From: Gemmatimonadota bacterium
Lineage (GTDB): Bacteria > Gemmatimonadota > Gemmatimonadetes > Gemmatimonadales > Gemmatimonadaceae
Assembly: GCA_003223455.1 (NCBI GenBank)
Contig: QHVE01000059.1
Span: forward strand, 1 to 44,872
Direction: 5' to 3'
DNA: 44,872 bases
The notes under the pieces: model-generated
The model's input: the letters and a program-made list of their open reading frames with translations, nothing else
Database searches by the model: none
What the model was told of the DNA's origin: nothing
Shown: positions 1 to 11,046 of the stretch, piece after piece
Position numbering within the stretch: position 1 is the stretch's first letter
Layout: every line of letters starts with the position of its first letter
Program-made: the position numbers and the translations under genes

Positions 1-369
1 TACACGATGGACGCCGACGGTACGAACGTCGATCTTCTGACGCCGCTGGAATTCGGCCAGAACGCCTATCGGGCGAGTCCCGACTGGTCGCCGGATGGGC
101 GCCTGGTCGCCTTCCAGTCGCAGGTCGCCGGCACCTTTCAGGTGCTCACGATCAATCTTCGCGATCGCAGTCTCAAGCAGCTCACGAGCGACGGACGCAA
201 CGAGGACCCGTCGTGGGCACCGGATGGCCGCCATCTCACCTTCGTGTCGACCCGCACCGGCACGCGCCAGCTCTGGGTCGTCGACATCGAGTCGGGGCGC
301 ACGCGTCAGCTGACGCGCGGGCCCGCCGCTCGTCTTCCCGCCTGGTCACCGCGTCTCGCGACCGACTGA
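1..369 (+). CDS. tolB: TolB, C-terminal fragment of beta-propeller protein
   Basis: The reading frame is open from the first base and ends at 369, so only the last 122 residues are present and the start lies outside the window. The fragment contains repeated WD40-like TolB blades of the pattern W-SPDG-x-L-x-F, seen as DWSPDGRLVAF and SWAPDGRHLTF, each followed by a strand ending in an x-QLT motif (KQLTSDG, RQLTRGP). TolB is the periplasmic propeller that binds Pal and helps the Tol-Pal system keep the outer membrane attached during division. The assignment is supported by context: pal and cpoB follow directly, as in the usual tolQRAB-pal-cpoB order. A generic WD40-like periplasmic protein would be the alternative without that context. 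Confidence 0.85.
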   Translation, partial: YTMDADGTNVDLLTPLEFGQNAYRASPDWSPDGRLVAFQSQVAGTFQVLTINLRDRSLKQLTSDGRNEDPSWAPDGRHLTFVSTRTGTRQLWVVDIESGRTRQLTRGPAARLPAWSPRLATD

Positions 370-415
370 CCGATTCAACGCCGCCGGAATCCCCCTCCCA
401 CACTCCGGAGACCGA

Positions 416-1015
416 ATGATCCGCCGCACTACCGTCCTCTCACTCGCGCTCCTCTCCGTCGTCGGCCTCGATGCCTGCCGGCGCCGAGTGGTGCCGGCGC
501 CCGCGCCGGTCGCGACGAGCAACGATGCGCAGCGGCAGGCCGACTCCCTCGCCGCGCTGCGCGCGCAGCAGCGCGCCGATTCGATCGCTGCCGCCGAAGC
601 GGCGGCGCGCGAGGCAGCCAGCGCCAATCAGCGCACGGCCCCCGAGCTCGCCGCCGTGCTGACGCAGAAGGTCTACTTCGACTACGACCAGGACGTGCTG
701 CGCGACGACGCGCGCGCGGTCCTCGACGCCAAAGTCCCGATCCTCCTCGCCAACCCGGCGATCACTGTCGCCATCACCGGTCACACCGACGAGCGCGGAA
801 CGGCGGAATACAACCTCGCGCTCGGCCAGCGCCGGGCCGCGCAGGTGAAGCGCTATCTCGAGGCGAAAGGCGTTCCCGAGTCGCGGCTCAGCACCCAGAG
901 CCTCGGCGACTCGCAGCCGGCCGTCGCGGGAAGCGACGAGTCGGCGTATCAACAGAATCGCCGCGCGGAGTTCCAGCCCAGCGGTGGCGGCGCACTCTTG
1001 CGCCCGAGGTCATGA
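416..1015 (+). CDS. pal: Peptidoglycan-associated lipoprotein Pal (OmpA-like)
   Basis: This 199-residue protein starts with a lipoprotein signal peptide (basic MIRR, hydrophobic core, lipobox LDAC with Cys21). An Ala/Arg/Glu-rich, probably helical stretch (about residues 35-75) links it to a C-terminal OmpA/MotB peptidoglycan-binding domain (about 80-190). That domain shows VYFDYD, the GHTDERG loop, and the NRRAEF motif that contains the conserved Arg contacting diaminopimelate. Pal anchors the outer membrane to peptidoglycan and is the partner of TolB, whose gene precedes it with a 46-base gap. Its stop overlaps the next start (ATGATG at 1012), so translation of cpoB is probably coupled. The residue after the lipid-attached Cys is Arg rather than Asp, which in enterobacterial rules would favour outer-membrane sorting. 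Confidence 0.93.
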   Translation: MIRRTTVLSLALLSVVGLDACRRRVVPAPAPVATSNDAQRQADSLAALRAQQRADSIAAAEAAAREAASANQRTAPELAAVLTQKVYFDYDQDVLRDDARAVLDAKVPILLANPAITVAITGHTDERGTAEYNLALGQRRAAQVKRYLEAKGVPESRLSTQSLGDSQPAVAGSDESAYQQNRRAEFQPSGGGALLRPRS

Positions 1016-1785
1016 TGCGCGCTACTCGCTTCGCGCCCATCGCGGCGCTCGTCCTCGCCGGCTGTTTGGCATCGAAGACCGACATCGCGCTGCTCCAGAC
1101 CGATCTGCAGACGATGCGTGCCGAGGCGGCTCGCGGCGACAGCGCGCGTCGCGCGCAGGTCGAGCAGGTGCTGGTTCAGCTCACACGCGCGAACGACTCG
1201 GTGCGCGCGATCAGTGCCCGCCTCGCCAAGCTCCAGGGCGACATCGCCAACGAGCACTTTCAGATGACGCGCGAGATCATGCAGCTCCAGGAAGTGTCGG
1301 GGCAGAGTACCCGCCGGCTCCAGGAGCTGCGGGGCGCGCTCGAGGAGCGTGCCACCGCCGCGACGCCACCCGCCCCGCCGGGCGACAGCGCGCGTGCCGC
1401 CGCGGCCCCCGGACCCGGTCAACTGTTCCAGAGCTCGCTGGACCAGCTCAGGCGCGGCAGCAACGGCGTTGCGCGCAGCGGGTTCGAAGAGTTGCTTCGG
1501 ACCTATCCGACGTACGAGGATGCGCCGGAGGCGATGGTCTACATCGCCGAGACGTACGCCGCCGAACGGAACCAGGTCGCGGCCGACTCGGTATACGGAC
1601 TCGTCGTGCAGCGCTATCCGCGGTCGCCGAAGGCCGCGACCGCGCTGTACAAACGCGCGCAGATCCTCCGGTCGGCCGGACAGTCCGCGGCCGCGCGCGC
1701 CGCACTCGAGCGCATCGTCCGGGAGTACCCCCGGTCCGATGAAGCCGCGCTCGCGCGCGAGCAGCTTCGCACACTCGGCAGGTAG
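1012..1785 (+). CDS. cpoB: CpoB/YbgF-type Tol-Pal accessory protein, predicted lipoprotein
   Basis: A 257-residue protein with the architecture of CpoB (YbgF): an N-terminal export signal, a coiled-coil region (about residues 25-115) and a C-terminal TPR domain (about 130-255) with repeats such as FEELLRTYPTYEDAPEAMVYIAE and the end AALARIV-type helices. CpoB modulates Tol-Pal and coordinates outer-membrane constriction with peptidoglycan synthesis in E. coli. Here the signal ends in LAGC (Cys near residue 19), so this copy is predicted to be lipid-anchored, whereas the enterobacterial protein is a soluble periplasmic one. The start at 1012 overlaps the pal stop by 4 bases. The tatC start follows 13 bases after the stop, so the operon continues. 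A SlyB/BamD-like TPR lipoprotein is the alternative, but position immediately after pal favours CpoB. Confidence 0.85.
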   Translation: MMRATRFAPIAALVLAGCLASKTDIALLQTDLQTMRAEAARGDSARRAQVEQVLVQLTRANDSVRAISARLAKLQGDIANEHFQMTREIMQLQEVSGQSTRRLQELRGALEERATAATPPAPPGDSARAAAAPGPGQLFQSSLDQLRRGSNGVARSGFEELLRTYPTYEDAPEAMVYIAETYAAERNQVAADSVYGLVVQRYPRSPKAATALYKRAQILRSAGQSAAARAALERIVREYPRSDEAALAREQLRTLGR

Positions 1786-1798
1786 GACGGGAGCGACG

Positions 1799-2572
1799 AT
1801 GGGAAGCTCGGCCGAGATGCCCTTCCTCGATCACCTCGAGGAGCTGCGCTGGCGAATCATCTGGTCGCTGGCGGCGGTCGTGGTGGGCGTTGCCATCGGT
1901 TTCGTGCTCGTCATCAAGTTCAACCTGCTCGTCTGGCTGCAGGGGCCGATCACGCCATTCCTGAAGGGCCACCGGCTGATGAACACGCACCCCGGCGGGG
2001 GCTTCTCGATCATGATGCAGACGTCGATCATCATCGGCGTCGTGATCGCGCTCCCGGTGGTGATCTATCAGGCGTGGCTCTTCCTCGCGCCCGCACTGCA
2101 CCGGCACGAGAAGAAGGTGGTGTTGCCGGTGATCATCGGCGCGGTCTTCCTGTTCGTGTGCGGCGCCGCGCTCGCGTGGTACTTCGTGCTCCCGATGACA
2201 CTTCGGTTCCTCACCTCGATGGGGGACGAGGCGTTCGATCAGATGATCTCGGCCACGGAGTACTTCGGCTTCGTGACGGGACTCGTGCTGGCCATGGGTG
2301 CGGTGTTCGAGTTGCCGATCGCGATTCTCGCGCTGTCGGCGCTTGGCCTCGTGACGCCCAAGCTGCTCGCGCGCTTCCGCCGGCACGCGGTCGTCGGATC
2401 GCTGATCGTGGGGTCGTTCATCTCGCCGGGCGACGCCGTGACCACCTCCGTCGGCTTGATGCTGCCGCTCTACCTGCTGTACGAGTTCAGCATCGTGCTG
2501 TCCTGGATCGTCTTCCGAAAGCGGCATCGGGCCGAGGCGGCCGACCTCCACGACGACGGAGTGCCCGCTTGA
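1799..2572 (+). CDS. tatC: Twin-arginine translocase subunit TatC
   Basis: TatC is the polytopic inner-membrane receptor that recognises twin-arginine signal peptides and recruits TatA for export of folded proteins. The 257-residue product has the TatC N-terminal signature (MPFLDHLEELRWRI, residues 7-20) with the key Glu, followed by six predicted membrane segments. The ORF is open far upstream, but ATG 1799 gives the family N-terminus and has a GGGAG ribosome-binding site at about 1789-1793. The stop overlaps a TTG start of the next gene (TTGA at 2569). tatC sits here beside tol-pal genes, while tatA is 12 kb away at 14957; no tatB-like gene is visible, consistent with a minimal TatAC system, though other copies may exist elsewhere. 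Confidence 0.94.
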   Translation: MGSSAEMPFLDHLEELRWRIIWSLAAVVVGVAIGFVLVIKFNLLVWLQGPITPFLKGHRLMNTHPGGGFSIMMQTSIIIGVVIALPVVIYQAWLFLAPALHRHEKKVVLPVIIGAVFLFVCGAALAWYFVLPMTLRFLTSMGDEAFDQMISATEYFGFVTGLVLAMGAVFELPIAILALSALGLVTPKLLARFRRHAVVGSLIVGSFISPGDAVTTSVGLMLPLYLLYEFSIVLSWIVFRKRHRAEAADLHDDGVPA

Positions 2573-5471
2573 GCGTACGCGGCTGGCTGATCGCGCTCGT
2601 CCTCCTCCTCGGCGCATTGCCAGCGCGGGCACGGGCCCAGTTCGTGCCGCGCCCCCCGACGCGGCAGCCACAAGTGCGGCCCGGCGTGCGCGACACGATC
2701 CGCAACCGAGCCGACACGCTCCGCACGCCCCAGGACTCGGCGGCGGCCGCGGATACGACCGGGATCGCGAACTTCCTGCCGCCGGACAGCGTCATGCAAC
2801 GGCTGATGGCGCTGCCCGGCTTCAGCATGACCCGCTATCAGGGCGAGATCATCACCTTCCAGGCGGCGACGCGCGGTGCGTCGCTGACGAATCGCGCCAT
2901 CGTGCAGCGCGACTCGCAGATCGTGAAATCGGATACGATTGTCTACAGCGGGCAGACGCAGGGCGTGCAAGCGATCGGCAAGCGGAACGTGTTCGTCGTG
3001 CCGGGACAGGCGGCGCCGATCGTGACCGCCGGAACGGCGAACTACGACATGTCGGCGCGGCGCATCGCGGGCACCGCCGTCAAGACGTCGATCGAGGCGG
3101 AGGGGCAGGAGCTCTTCATCAGCGGCGAGAAGTACGTCGCCGTCGCGCTGCGCGATTCGGTTCGTACCGCGAACGACATCAACTACTACTTCAAGAACGG
3201 CATCGTCACCGCCTGCGACGACTCCATCCCGGATTACTACTTCAAGTCGAAGGAGATCAAGCGCACCGGATCGTTCGTCGTCGGCCGACCCGCCGTCCTC
3301 TACATCGGCGACGTCCCGGTCATGTGGCTGCCCTTCGTCTTCCAGGACGTGCACGGCGGCCGCCACAGCGGCATTCTGCCGCCGAACGTCGGCGTGAGCG
3401 ACATCGTGCGCAACAGCCCGTCGTATCGCCGCAACCTGGAGGGTCTGGGGTACTACTGGGCCATCTCCGACTTCGTCGACGCACAGGCATTCATCGACTG
3501 GCGGAGCTCGGCGGGAGAGACGCAGCAGGGCGACCCCGGGTACTTCCGCTACAACGGCGAGCTGCGCTACCGCTGGCTCGACCGGTACATCGCGGGCAAC
3601 CTCGCGTTCAGCCAGACGACGCAGGGCAACTCGCGCAATACGGCGGTCACGTGGGGCCACCAGCAGAACTTCACGAAGAACAGCTCCCTGTCGGCGAACG
3701 TCAATCTGGCCGAACTACCAGCAGAAGATCGGGCCGGCCCAGTTCAGCATCCGCGGCACGCAGCGGCAGTACCCAGGCCGGAGCCAGCTCGATCGCAACT
3801 TCCCCACGCTCAGCGTGAGCACCAGCCCGATCAGTGTGGGAAGCTGGCTGACGTGGACCCCCAACTTCAGCTATGCGTCGAGCCAGACGCTGAACGTCGA
3901 TCCGCCGTCCTCGCTCGGCCTCTTCGTGCGGCGCGAGGTCGTCGCCGGACGTGACACCATTCTCGGCGACACTCTCAAGAAGAACGCGTACACGAGCACC
4001 CTCTCGTTCGACACGCCGCTCACCATCTTCGGGTACAGCCTCGGCAACCGGTTCACGATCAACTCGGCGCGGAACGATTTCCCCGAGCGTGCGATCGTCG
4101 CGGACGTCAAGACGGGAGTGGAGCAGGAGCGCATCTACGCGACGACGTATCACACCGAGGTGGATTGGACGCCCTCGTTCACGCTCCCGTCGCTCGGTCG
4201 GAACAAGTTCAACCTGACGCCCTCCGTCTCGCTCTCGAACGTGGACGCGGGCGCGTTCTGGATCCGGAACGAGCGAACGGGCGGGGAGTGGGTACACCAG
4301 TCGAAGCGACTGACGTACGGGCTCTCGGCATCGCCCACGCTGTACGGCCTGTTCGACCGCGGAGGGAAGGGCTTCGGCCCGTTCGCGAAGCTCCGGCACT
4401 CCATCCAGCCGACATTCGGCTACGCGTACGCGCCGGCGGCGGATGTGAGCGACGAGTATCTCGCCGCACTCGGCCGCACGAAGGTCAGCTCGACCGGCTC
4501 CTCGACGGGCTACCTTCCCTCGCTCGCTCAGAATTCGATGAACGTCGGGCTGTCGACCAACCTCGAGGCGAAGCTCCGGTCTCGGAACGACAGCAACCCC
4601 GATGCGGGCGACAAGATCAAGCTCCTCTCCGTCAACTTCACGGGGTTGAGCTACGACTTCGAGCGTGCGCGCGCGACGGGCTCGAAGATTCGTGGACTGA
4701 CGACCCAGAACTTCGGCTATACCGTCCGCTCCGACCTGCTGCCCGGCGTCGACCTCGGCGTCGACTACTCGCTGTTCGAAGGCTCGACGCAGAGTGACAC
4801 GGCGCGGTTCAAGCCCTTCCGCGAGCGCGTCACCGCCGCGGTGCAGTTCAGCGATCAGAACAATCCGTTCGCGGTGTTCTCGCGGATCTTCGGCAAGGCA
4901 GTGCCGCCCAGCGCAGCGGGCACCGACCGCACGCGGCCGTCGCCCGACGACAAGTACGCGCGCGAGATCGCGTCGCAGCCGGTGGCAGGACGAGGCGCGC
5001 GTACGGCGGCGTATCTGCCGTCGATCAGTCAAGGGTGGCAGGCGTCGTTCACGTTCACGTCGTCGCGCCAGCGGCCGCCGGGCGGGAACCCGTCCAACAT
5101 CGTGCAGTTCGATCCCGCCACGCGGTGCGTGCAGTTCAACACGCCAGCGCTTCGCGTCCTGTACGTCTGGTCTCGCCGGCTCGCCCTTCTATCTGACGCC
5201 GCCCACGACGTCGCTCGGCAGCAGCCTGAGCATGAAGGTGACGGAGAAATGGGCCGCGGCGTGGCAGACGAACTACGACTTCGAGCGGCACAATTTCGCC
5301 AGCCAGATCGTATCGTTGCAGCGCGACCTGCACGACTGGCGCGCCATCTTCGCCTTCACGCAGTCCCCGAACGGCAGCTTCGCGTTCAACTTCCTCATCT
5401 CGCTGAAGGCGGAGCCCGAGTTGAAGTTCGACTACCACAAGGCGACCTACCGGAACGAAGGGCTGCGCTGA
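2569..5471 (+). pseudogene. lptD: LPS-assembly protein LptD (OstA) interrupted by two frameshifts
   Basis: Three frames together encode about 965 residues of an outer-membrane LptD-like protein. Frame 1 runs from TTG 2569 (signal peptide ending ARARAQ) through an OstA-like beta-taco region (about residues 85-190) and the LptD signatures TACDDSIPDYYFKSKEI and LYIGDVPVMWLPFVF. After base ~3705 the homologous reading continues in frame 2 (NYQQKIGPAQFSIRG and on), and after ~5160 in frame 3 (SGLAGSPFYLTPPTT to the stop at 5471). LptD inserts LPS into the outer leaflet and is essential in most LPS-bearing bacteria. Reading continues cleanly after each shift with no internal stops, so sequencing or assembly indels are as likely as true decay. 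The TTG start overlaps the tatC stop. If real, the two shifts would truncate the barrel. Confidence 0.82.
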
Positions 5472-5496
5472 TCTCCGGCAGGGCGATGCGGCACCC

Positions 5497-5525
5497 TTGA
5501 ATTGTCCTGCCGCGCGCTCGACATT
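5497..5525 (+). promoter_or_regulatory. Weak candidate promoter for the hut operon
   Basis: TTGAAT (5497-5502) and GACATT (5520-5525) are separated by 17 bases and lie just before the hutH start at 5532. The -10 element matches the consensus at only three of six positions. If used, transcription would start almost at the ATG and give a near-leaderless mRNA. No Shine-Dalgarno sequence is seen before hutH. Confidence 0.22.
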
Positions 5526-5531
5526 GCGCGC

Positions 5532-7054
5532 ATGCCGGCGACCGTGGTCCTGGATGGTCAGTCGCTCTCGCTCGACGACGTCGTCGCGGTGGCACGCGAG
5601 CGAGCGTCGGTCGAGCTCTCGCCGGCGGCCCGCGCGCGCATGGGACAGGCGAATGCCGTCGTCACCGCGCTCGTCGAGTCGGGCGCCGTCGCGTATGGCG
5701 TCACGACCGGCTTCGGCAAGCTGGCCGAGATCGCGATTCCGCGGGACCGACTTGGCGAGCTCCAGGTGAACCTGGTACGCAGCCATGCGGCCGGCGTCGG
5801 ACCCGTGCTGCCCGAGCGGGAGACCCGCGCGATGATGCTGCTTCGCGCCAACGTCATCGCGAAGGGGTTCTCGGGCGCTCGGGCGGTCCTGGCCGACACG
5901 CTCGTGGGCATGCTGAACGCGGGACTGTTTCCTCCGATCCCGGAGCAGGGCAGCGTCGGTGCGAGCGGTGATCTCGCGCCGCTCGCGCACCTCGCGTTGG
6001 CGCTGATCGGCGAGGGAACGCTCTCCCGCGGCGGCGCCTCGGGCGACGCGGCGGACATGCTCGCTGCCGCCGGCATCGCGCCCGTGTCGCTCGGCCCGAA
6101 GGAAGGCATCACGCTCATCAACGGGACGCAGGCGCACACGGCGGTGGCGGCGCTCGCCGTCGTCGACGCGCATCGCCTCTGGCAGATCGCGCATCTCGCC
6201 GGCGCGATGTCGCTCGAGGCGCTCCTCGGGACTCCGGTGGCGTTCGACGTGCGCATCCACGACGCGCGCGGTCAGCTCGGTCAGGCGGCCAGCGCCGCGT
6301 TGCTGCGGTCGCTCCTCCAGGGGAGCGAGATCCGCGAATCGCACCGCGAGGGCGACCCGCGCGTGCAGGACCCATACGCGCTGCGCTGCATGCCGCAGGT
6401 GCACGGGCCGGTGCTCGACGCGATCGATTTCTGCGCCGGCGTCGTGAGCCGCGAGCTGAATGCCGCGACGGACAACCCGCTCGTCTTCGCCGACAGCGGC
6501 GAGCTGCTCAGCGGCGGCAATTTTCACGGTCAGTCGGTCGCGATGGCGCTCGACGTGATGGCCATCGCGCTCACCAATCTCGCTACGATCGCCGAACGCC
6601 GGATCGATCGGCTCGTGCATCCCGACTTCAATCAGGGGCTGCCGCCCTTCCTCACGCGCGACGCGGGGGTAAGCTCGGGCTTCATGATGGCGCAGGTCTC
6701 GGCTGCATCGCTCGCGAGCGAGTGCAAGCTGCTCTCGCACCCGGCCAGCGTCGACACGATTCCCACCGATGGCAACAAGGAAGACGTCGTGCCGATGGCG
6801 ATGGGTGCGGCGTGGAAGCTTCGACGCGTCGTCGCGAACGTACGCGCCGTGCTCGCGATCGAGCTGATGTGCGCCGCCCAGGGACTGGACTATCGCGCGC
6901 CGCTCCGCGCCGGACGCGGCGCGGCGCGGGGGCTCGCGCTCGTCCGCGAGCTCGTCGCGCCGCTGACGACCGACCGCGTGCTCGCCGGGGACATCGCGCG
7001 CCTCGCCGATGCAATCGATGCCGGCCACTTCGCGTCGGCGTTCGGGAGCGCACC

Positions 7055-7058
<4 letters not shown>
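5532..7058 (+). CDS. hutH: Histidine ammonia-lyase HutH
   Basis: HutH deaminates L-histidine to trans-urocanate, the first step of histidine degradation. The 508-residue length is typical. The Ala144-Ser145-Gly146 triad in [14 protein letters not shown] forms the MIO electrophile autocatalytically, and the catalytic Tyr lies in YGVTTGFG (residues 55-62). Other family signatures visible are QEPYSLRC-like [12 protein letters not shown], the TDNPL motif and GNFHGQ. An upstream TTG at 5502 would add ten residues, but ATG 5532 (MPATVVLDG) matches the usual N-terminus. The stop overlaps the GTG start of hutU, so the two are translationally coupled. hutU, a radical SAM gene and hutI follow as one operon; hutG/hutF-type genes for the last steps and a hut regulator are not in the window. 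Confidence 0.97.
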
Positions 7059-8722
<1,664 letters not shown>

Positions 8723-8723
8723 C

Positions 8724-9713
8724 GTGCTGTCGGCGCGATTCAAGCCGTATCACGTCCCGTTGTTCCTCGCCAAGTACGCGTGGCTGTCGGCGAGGCGGCG
8801 TCCCGTCCTCGTGCACTTCGAGGTCACACTGCGCTGCAATGCGCGTTGCGGCTTCTGCGACTACTGGAAGACCCCCACCGACGCTCGGCACGACGAGCTG
8901 CGTTCCTACGCCGACGCGGCGCGCTTTTTCAACCCGATGCTCGTCACCTTCACCGGCGGCGAGCCGCTGCTGCGGCGCGATCTTGAGGATCTCGTCGCGG
9001 CCGTCGACTCGGCGGTACGCCTCAAGTACGTCACGCTGATCACGCACGGGGGCATGCTCACGGTGGAGCGCGCACTCGCACTCCGCGACGCCGGGATCAA
9101 CCAGTTCAGCATCTCGCTCGACTATCTCGACGACCGGCACGACGCCGCGCGCGGCATCCCCGGGCTCACCGAGCGGATCTTCCGCACCGTCGACGGTATG
9201 CGGTCGCGCGGCATCGACAACATCCGCTTCAACACGGTCATCAAGGACGACAACCTCGATCAGCTTCTGCCGATCGTCGAGCGCGCCGCCACCCTGGGGT
9301 GCGGCGTCAACTTCAGCGTGTACACCCAGGCGAAGAACGGCAACGCGCGCCACGTCGTTCGCGAAGATCTGCACTCGGAGCTCGACGATGCCGTCGCGCG
9401 ACTGCTCGATTACAAGCGCCGTCGTCGAGGGGTGATCACGAGCTCCGACGCGTATCTCGAGCTCGTGCCGCGATACGTACGAGGCGAGCTGACCGAGCCC
9501 TGTCGCTCCGGTGAACGCACGATCCACGTCGATCCGGCTGGGCGCGTCAAGCGTTGTCCCGACTTTCCGACGGACTTCCACTGGCGCGACTTCGAGCGGT
9601 ATCGACCAATTGCCTGCAACGCCTGCTTCTACGCGTGTCGTGGCGAAGCGCAAGCGCCACTGCGCCTCTCTCGAGTACAGGACGTCATGGGCCACGCACG
9701 TCCGGTCGCGTGA
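8724..9713 (+). CDS. Radical SAM protein encoded inside the hut operon
   Basis: A 329-residue radical SAM enzyme. The CxxxCxxC cluster motif is Cys38-Cys42-Cys45 (LRCNARCGFCDYW), followed by the SAM-binding FTGGEPLLRRD and a TIM-barrel-like body (for example QFSISLDYLDDRHD). The C-terminus carries five more cysteines (260, 278, 298, 301 and 305, in CRSGERT, RCPDF and CNACFYAC), suggesting an auxiliary iron-sulfur site of SPASM/twitch type. GTG 8724 lies one base after the hutU stop, and its own stop overlaps the hutI start, so it is made together with histidine-degradation enzymes. No radical SAM step is part of the known Hut pathway. The substrate cannot be deduced from sequence; peptide maturation or a metabolite modification are both possible. 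Confidence 0.88.
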   Translation: MLSARFKPYHVPLFLAKYAWLSARRRPVLVHFEVTLRCNARCGFCDYWKTPTDARHDELRSYADAARFFNPMLVTFTGGEPLLRRDLEDLVAAVDSAVRLKYVTLITHGGMLTVERALALRDAGINQFSISLDYLDDRHDAARGIPGLTERIFRTVDGMRSRGIDNIRFNTVIKDDNLDQLLPIVERAATLGCGVNFSVYTQAKNGNARHVVREDLHSELDDAVARLLDYKRRRRGVITSSDAYLELVPRYVRGELTEPCRSGERTIHVDPAGRVKRCPDFPTDFHWRDFERYRPIACNACFYACRGEAQAPLRLSRVQDVMGHARPVA

Positions 9714-10993
9714 GCGACGAGCTGCTGTTGGTCAATGCACGACAGGTCGTCACGTGCGCGGGGCCCGGCCGCGCCCGTCGGGGGTCGGAGATGGCGGATG
9801 CGGCGATCCGCGAAGGTGTCGCCGTGCACGTGCGAGGAGAGACGATCGTCGACGTCGCGCTCGAGTCGACGCTTCGCGAAGCGCATCCAGGCGCCGCGCT
9901 CGTGGACTGTGAGCGAGGCGTCGTCACCCCCGGCTTCGTCGATTCGCACACGCACGCGGTGTTCGGCCGCGCGCGGTATGAGGAACAGGAGCTGCGCGCC
10001 AGCGGCGTGCCCTACATGGAGATCGCACGGCGCGGTGGTGGCATCCACGCCTCCGTGCGCGATCTGCGCGCGCGGGACGAGGACGAGCTCTTCGCGCTGG
10101 CCCGACGTCGGCTCGCCGCGCTCGCCGCGTCGGGCGTGACCACCGTGGAGCTCAAGTCGGGATACGGGCTCTCGCTCGACGACGAGCTCAAGATGCTCCG
10201 GGTGATTCGTCGGCTCGCCGATGCGCTGCCGATGCGCATCGTACCGACGTGGCTCGGCGCTCACGAGGTGCCGTTGGAGTTCCGCGGTCGCGACGGCGGC
10301 CGCCGGGAGTACGTCGACCGGCTCATCCATGAGATGCTCCCGGCGGTCGCGGTTGAGCGGCTCGCCCGATTCGCCGACGTGTTCTGCGAGCCGGGCGTGT
10401 TCACGGTCGACGAAGCGCGCGAGATCCTCGTCGCCGCGAGCGCTGCGGGGCTCGGACTGAAGCTGCACGCCGACGAGTTGACCTCGGGTGGCGGAGCGGA
10501 GCTCGCGGCATCGCTCGGCGCGACGTCGGCGGATCACCTCGCCGCGATCAGCGACGCCGGCATCGAGGCGCTCGCCGGCGCCGGTACGGTCGCGACGCTC
10601 CTTCCAGCCACGATGCTCTTTCTCGGGAAGCGTGAGCATGCGCCGGCGCGGCGCTTGATCGACGCCGGTGTCCCCGTCGCGCTCGCGACGGACTTCAACC
10701 CCGGCACGTCGCCGACCACGAACTTTCCACTCGTGCTGACCCTGGGCGTCAGCCAGCTTCGACTCGGGGTGGCGGAGGTGCTCGTGGCCGCAACCGTCAA
10801 CGGTGCTGCCGCCCTTGGTCTCGCGGATCGGACCGGACAGCTCGCCCCCGGCTTCTCGGCCGATCTGGCGTTGTGGGCGATCGACGACGCGCGCGAGCTG
10901 CCGTATTGGCTCGGTGGAGGGCGTTGCCACGCGTCGTGGACACGCGGCAAACCTTGTCACCCCCGTGACTTAGAACTAGCTTTTTCACGCTGA
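9710..10993 (+). CDS. hutI: Imidazolonepropionase HutI
   Basis: HutI opens the ring of 4-imidazolone-5-propionate to N-formimino-L-glutamate. It is a metal-dependent amidohydrolase of 427 residues. The metal-binding HxH is His80/His82 in FVDSHTHAVFGR. Further signatures are VELKSGYGL, the LKLHADELTSGGGAELAA segment with a metal-binding His, SADHL, and the ATDFNPGTSP loop with the catalytic Asp. GTG 9710 overlaps the stop of the radical SAM gene. The family N-terminus normally begins with a short strand such as LLLVNARQV, as seen here. The end of the coding region (10954-10982) contains a strong promoter-like sequence for the next gene, so the hut operon probably ends here. Confidence 0.96.
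   Translation: MSDELLLVNARQVVTCAGPGRARRGSEMADAAIREGVAVHVRGETIVDVALESTLREAHPGAALVDCERGVVTPGFVDSHTHAVFGRARYEEQELRASGVPYMEIARRGGGIHASVRDLRARDEDELFALARRRLAALAASGVTTVELKSGYGLSLDDELKMLRVIRRLADALPMRIVPTWLGAHEVPLEFRGRDGGRREYVDRLIHEMLPAVAVERLARFADVFCEPGVFTVDEAREILVAASAAGLGLKLHADELTSGGGAELAASLGATSADHLAAISDAGIEALAGAGTVATLLPATMLFLGKREHAPARRLIDAGVPVALATDFNPGTSPTTNFPLVLTLGVSQLRLGVAEVLVAATVNGAAALGLADRTGQLAPGFSADLALWAIDDARELPYWLGGGRCHASWTRGKPCHPRDLELAFSR
10954..10982 (+). promoter_or_regulatory. Candidate sigma-70 promoter for the TPR-polyprenyl synthase-tatA operon
   Basis: TTGTCA (10954-10959) and TAGCTT (10977-10982) are separated by exactly 17 bases and lie within the last codons of hutI. Transcription would begin near 10989, leaving a leader of about 58 bases before ATG 11047. 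The leader holds a small hairpin, CCTCT-gacg-AGAGG. This is inferred from sequence alone. Confidence 0.5.
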
Positions 10994-11046
10994 GCCCCCC
11001 TCTGACGAGAGGCCGGGGCGCCCTCCGCGGAGCCCGCCCCTCGCCG

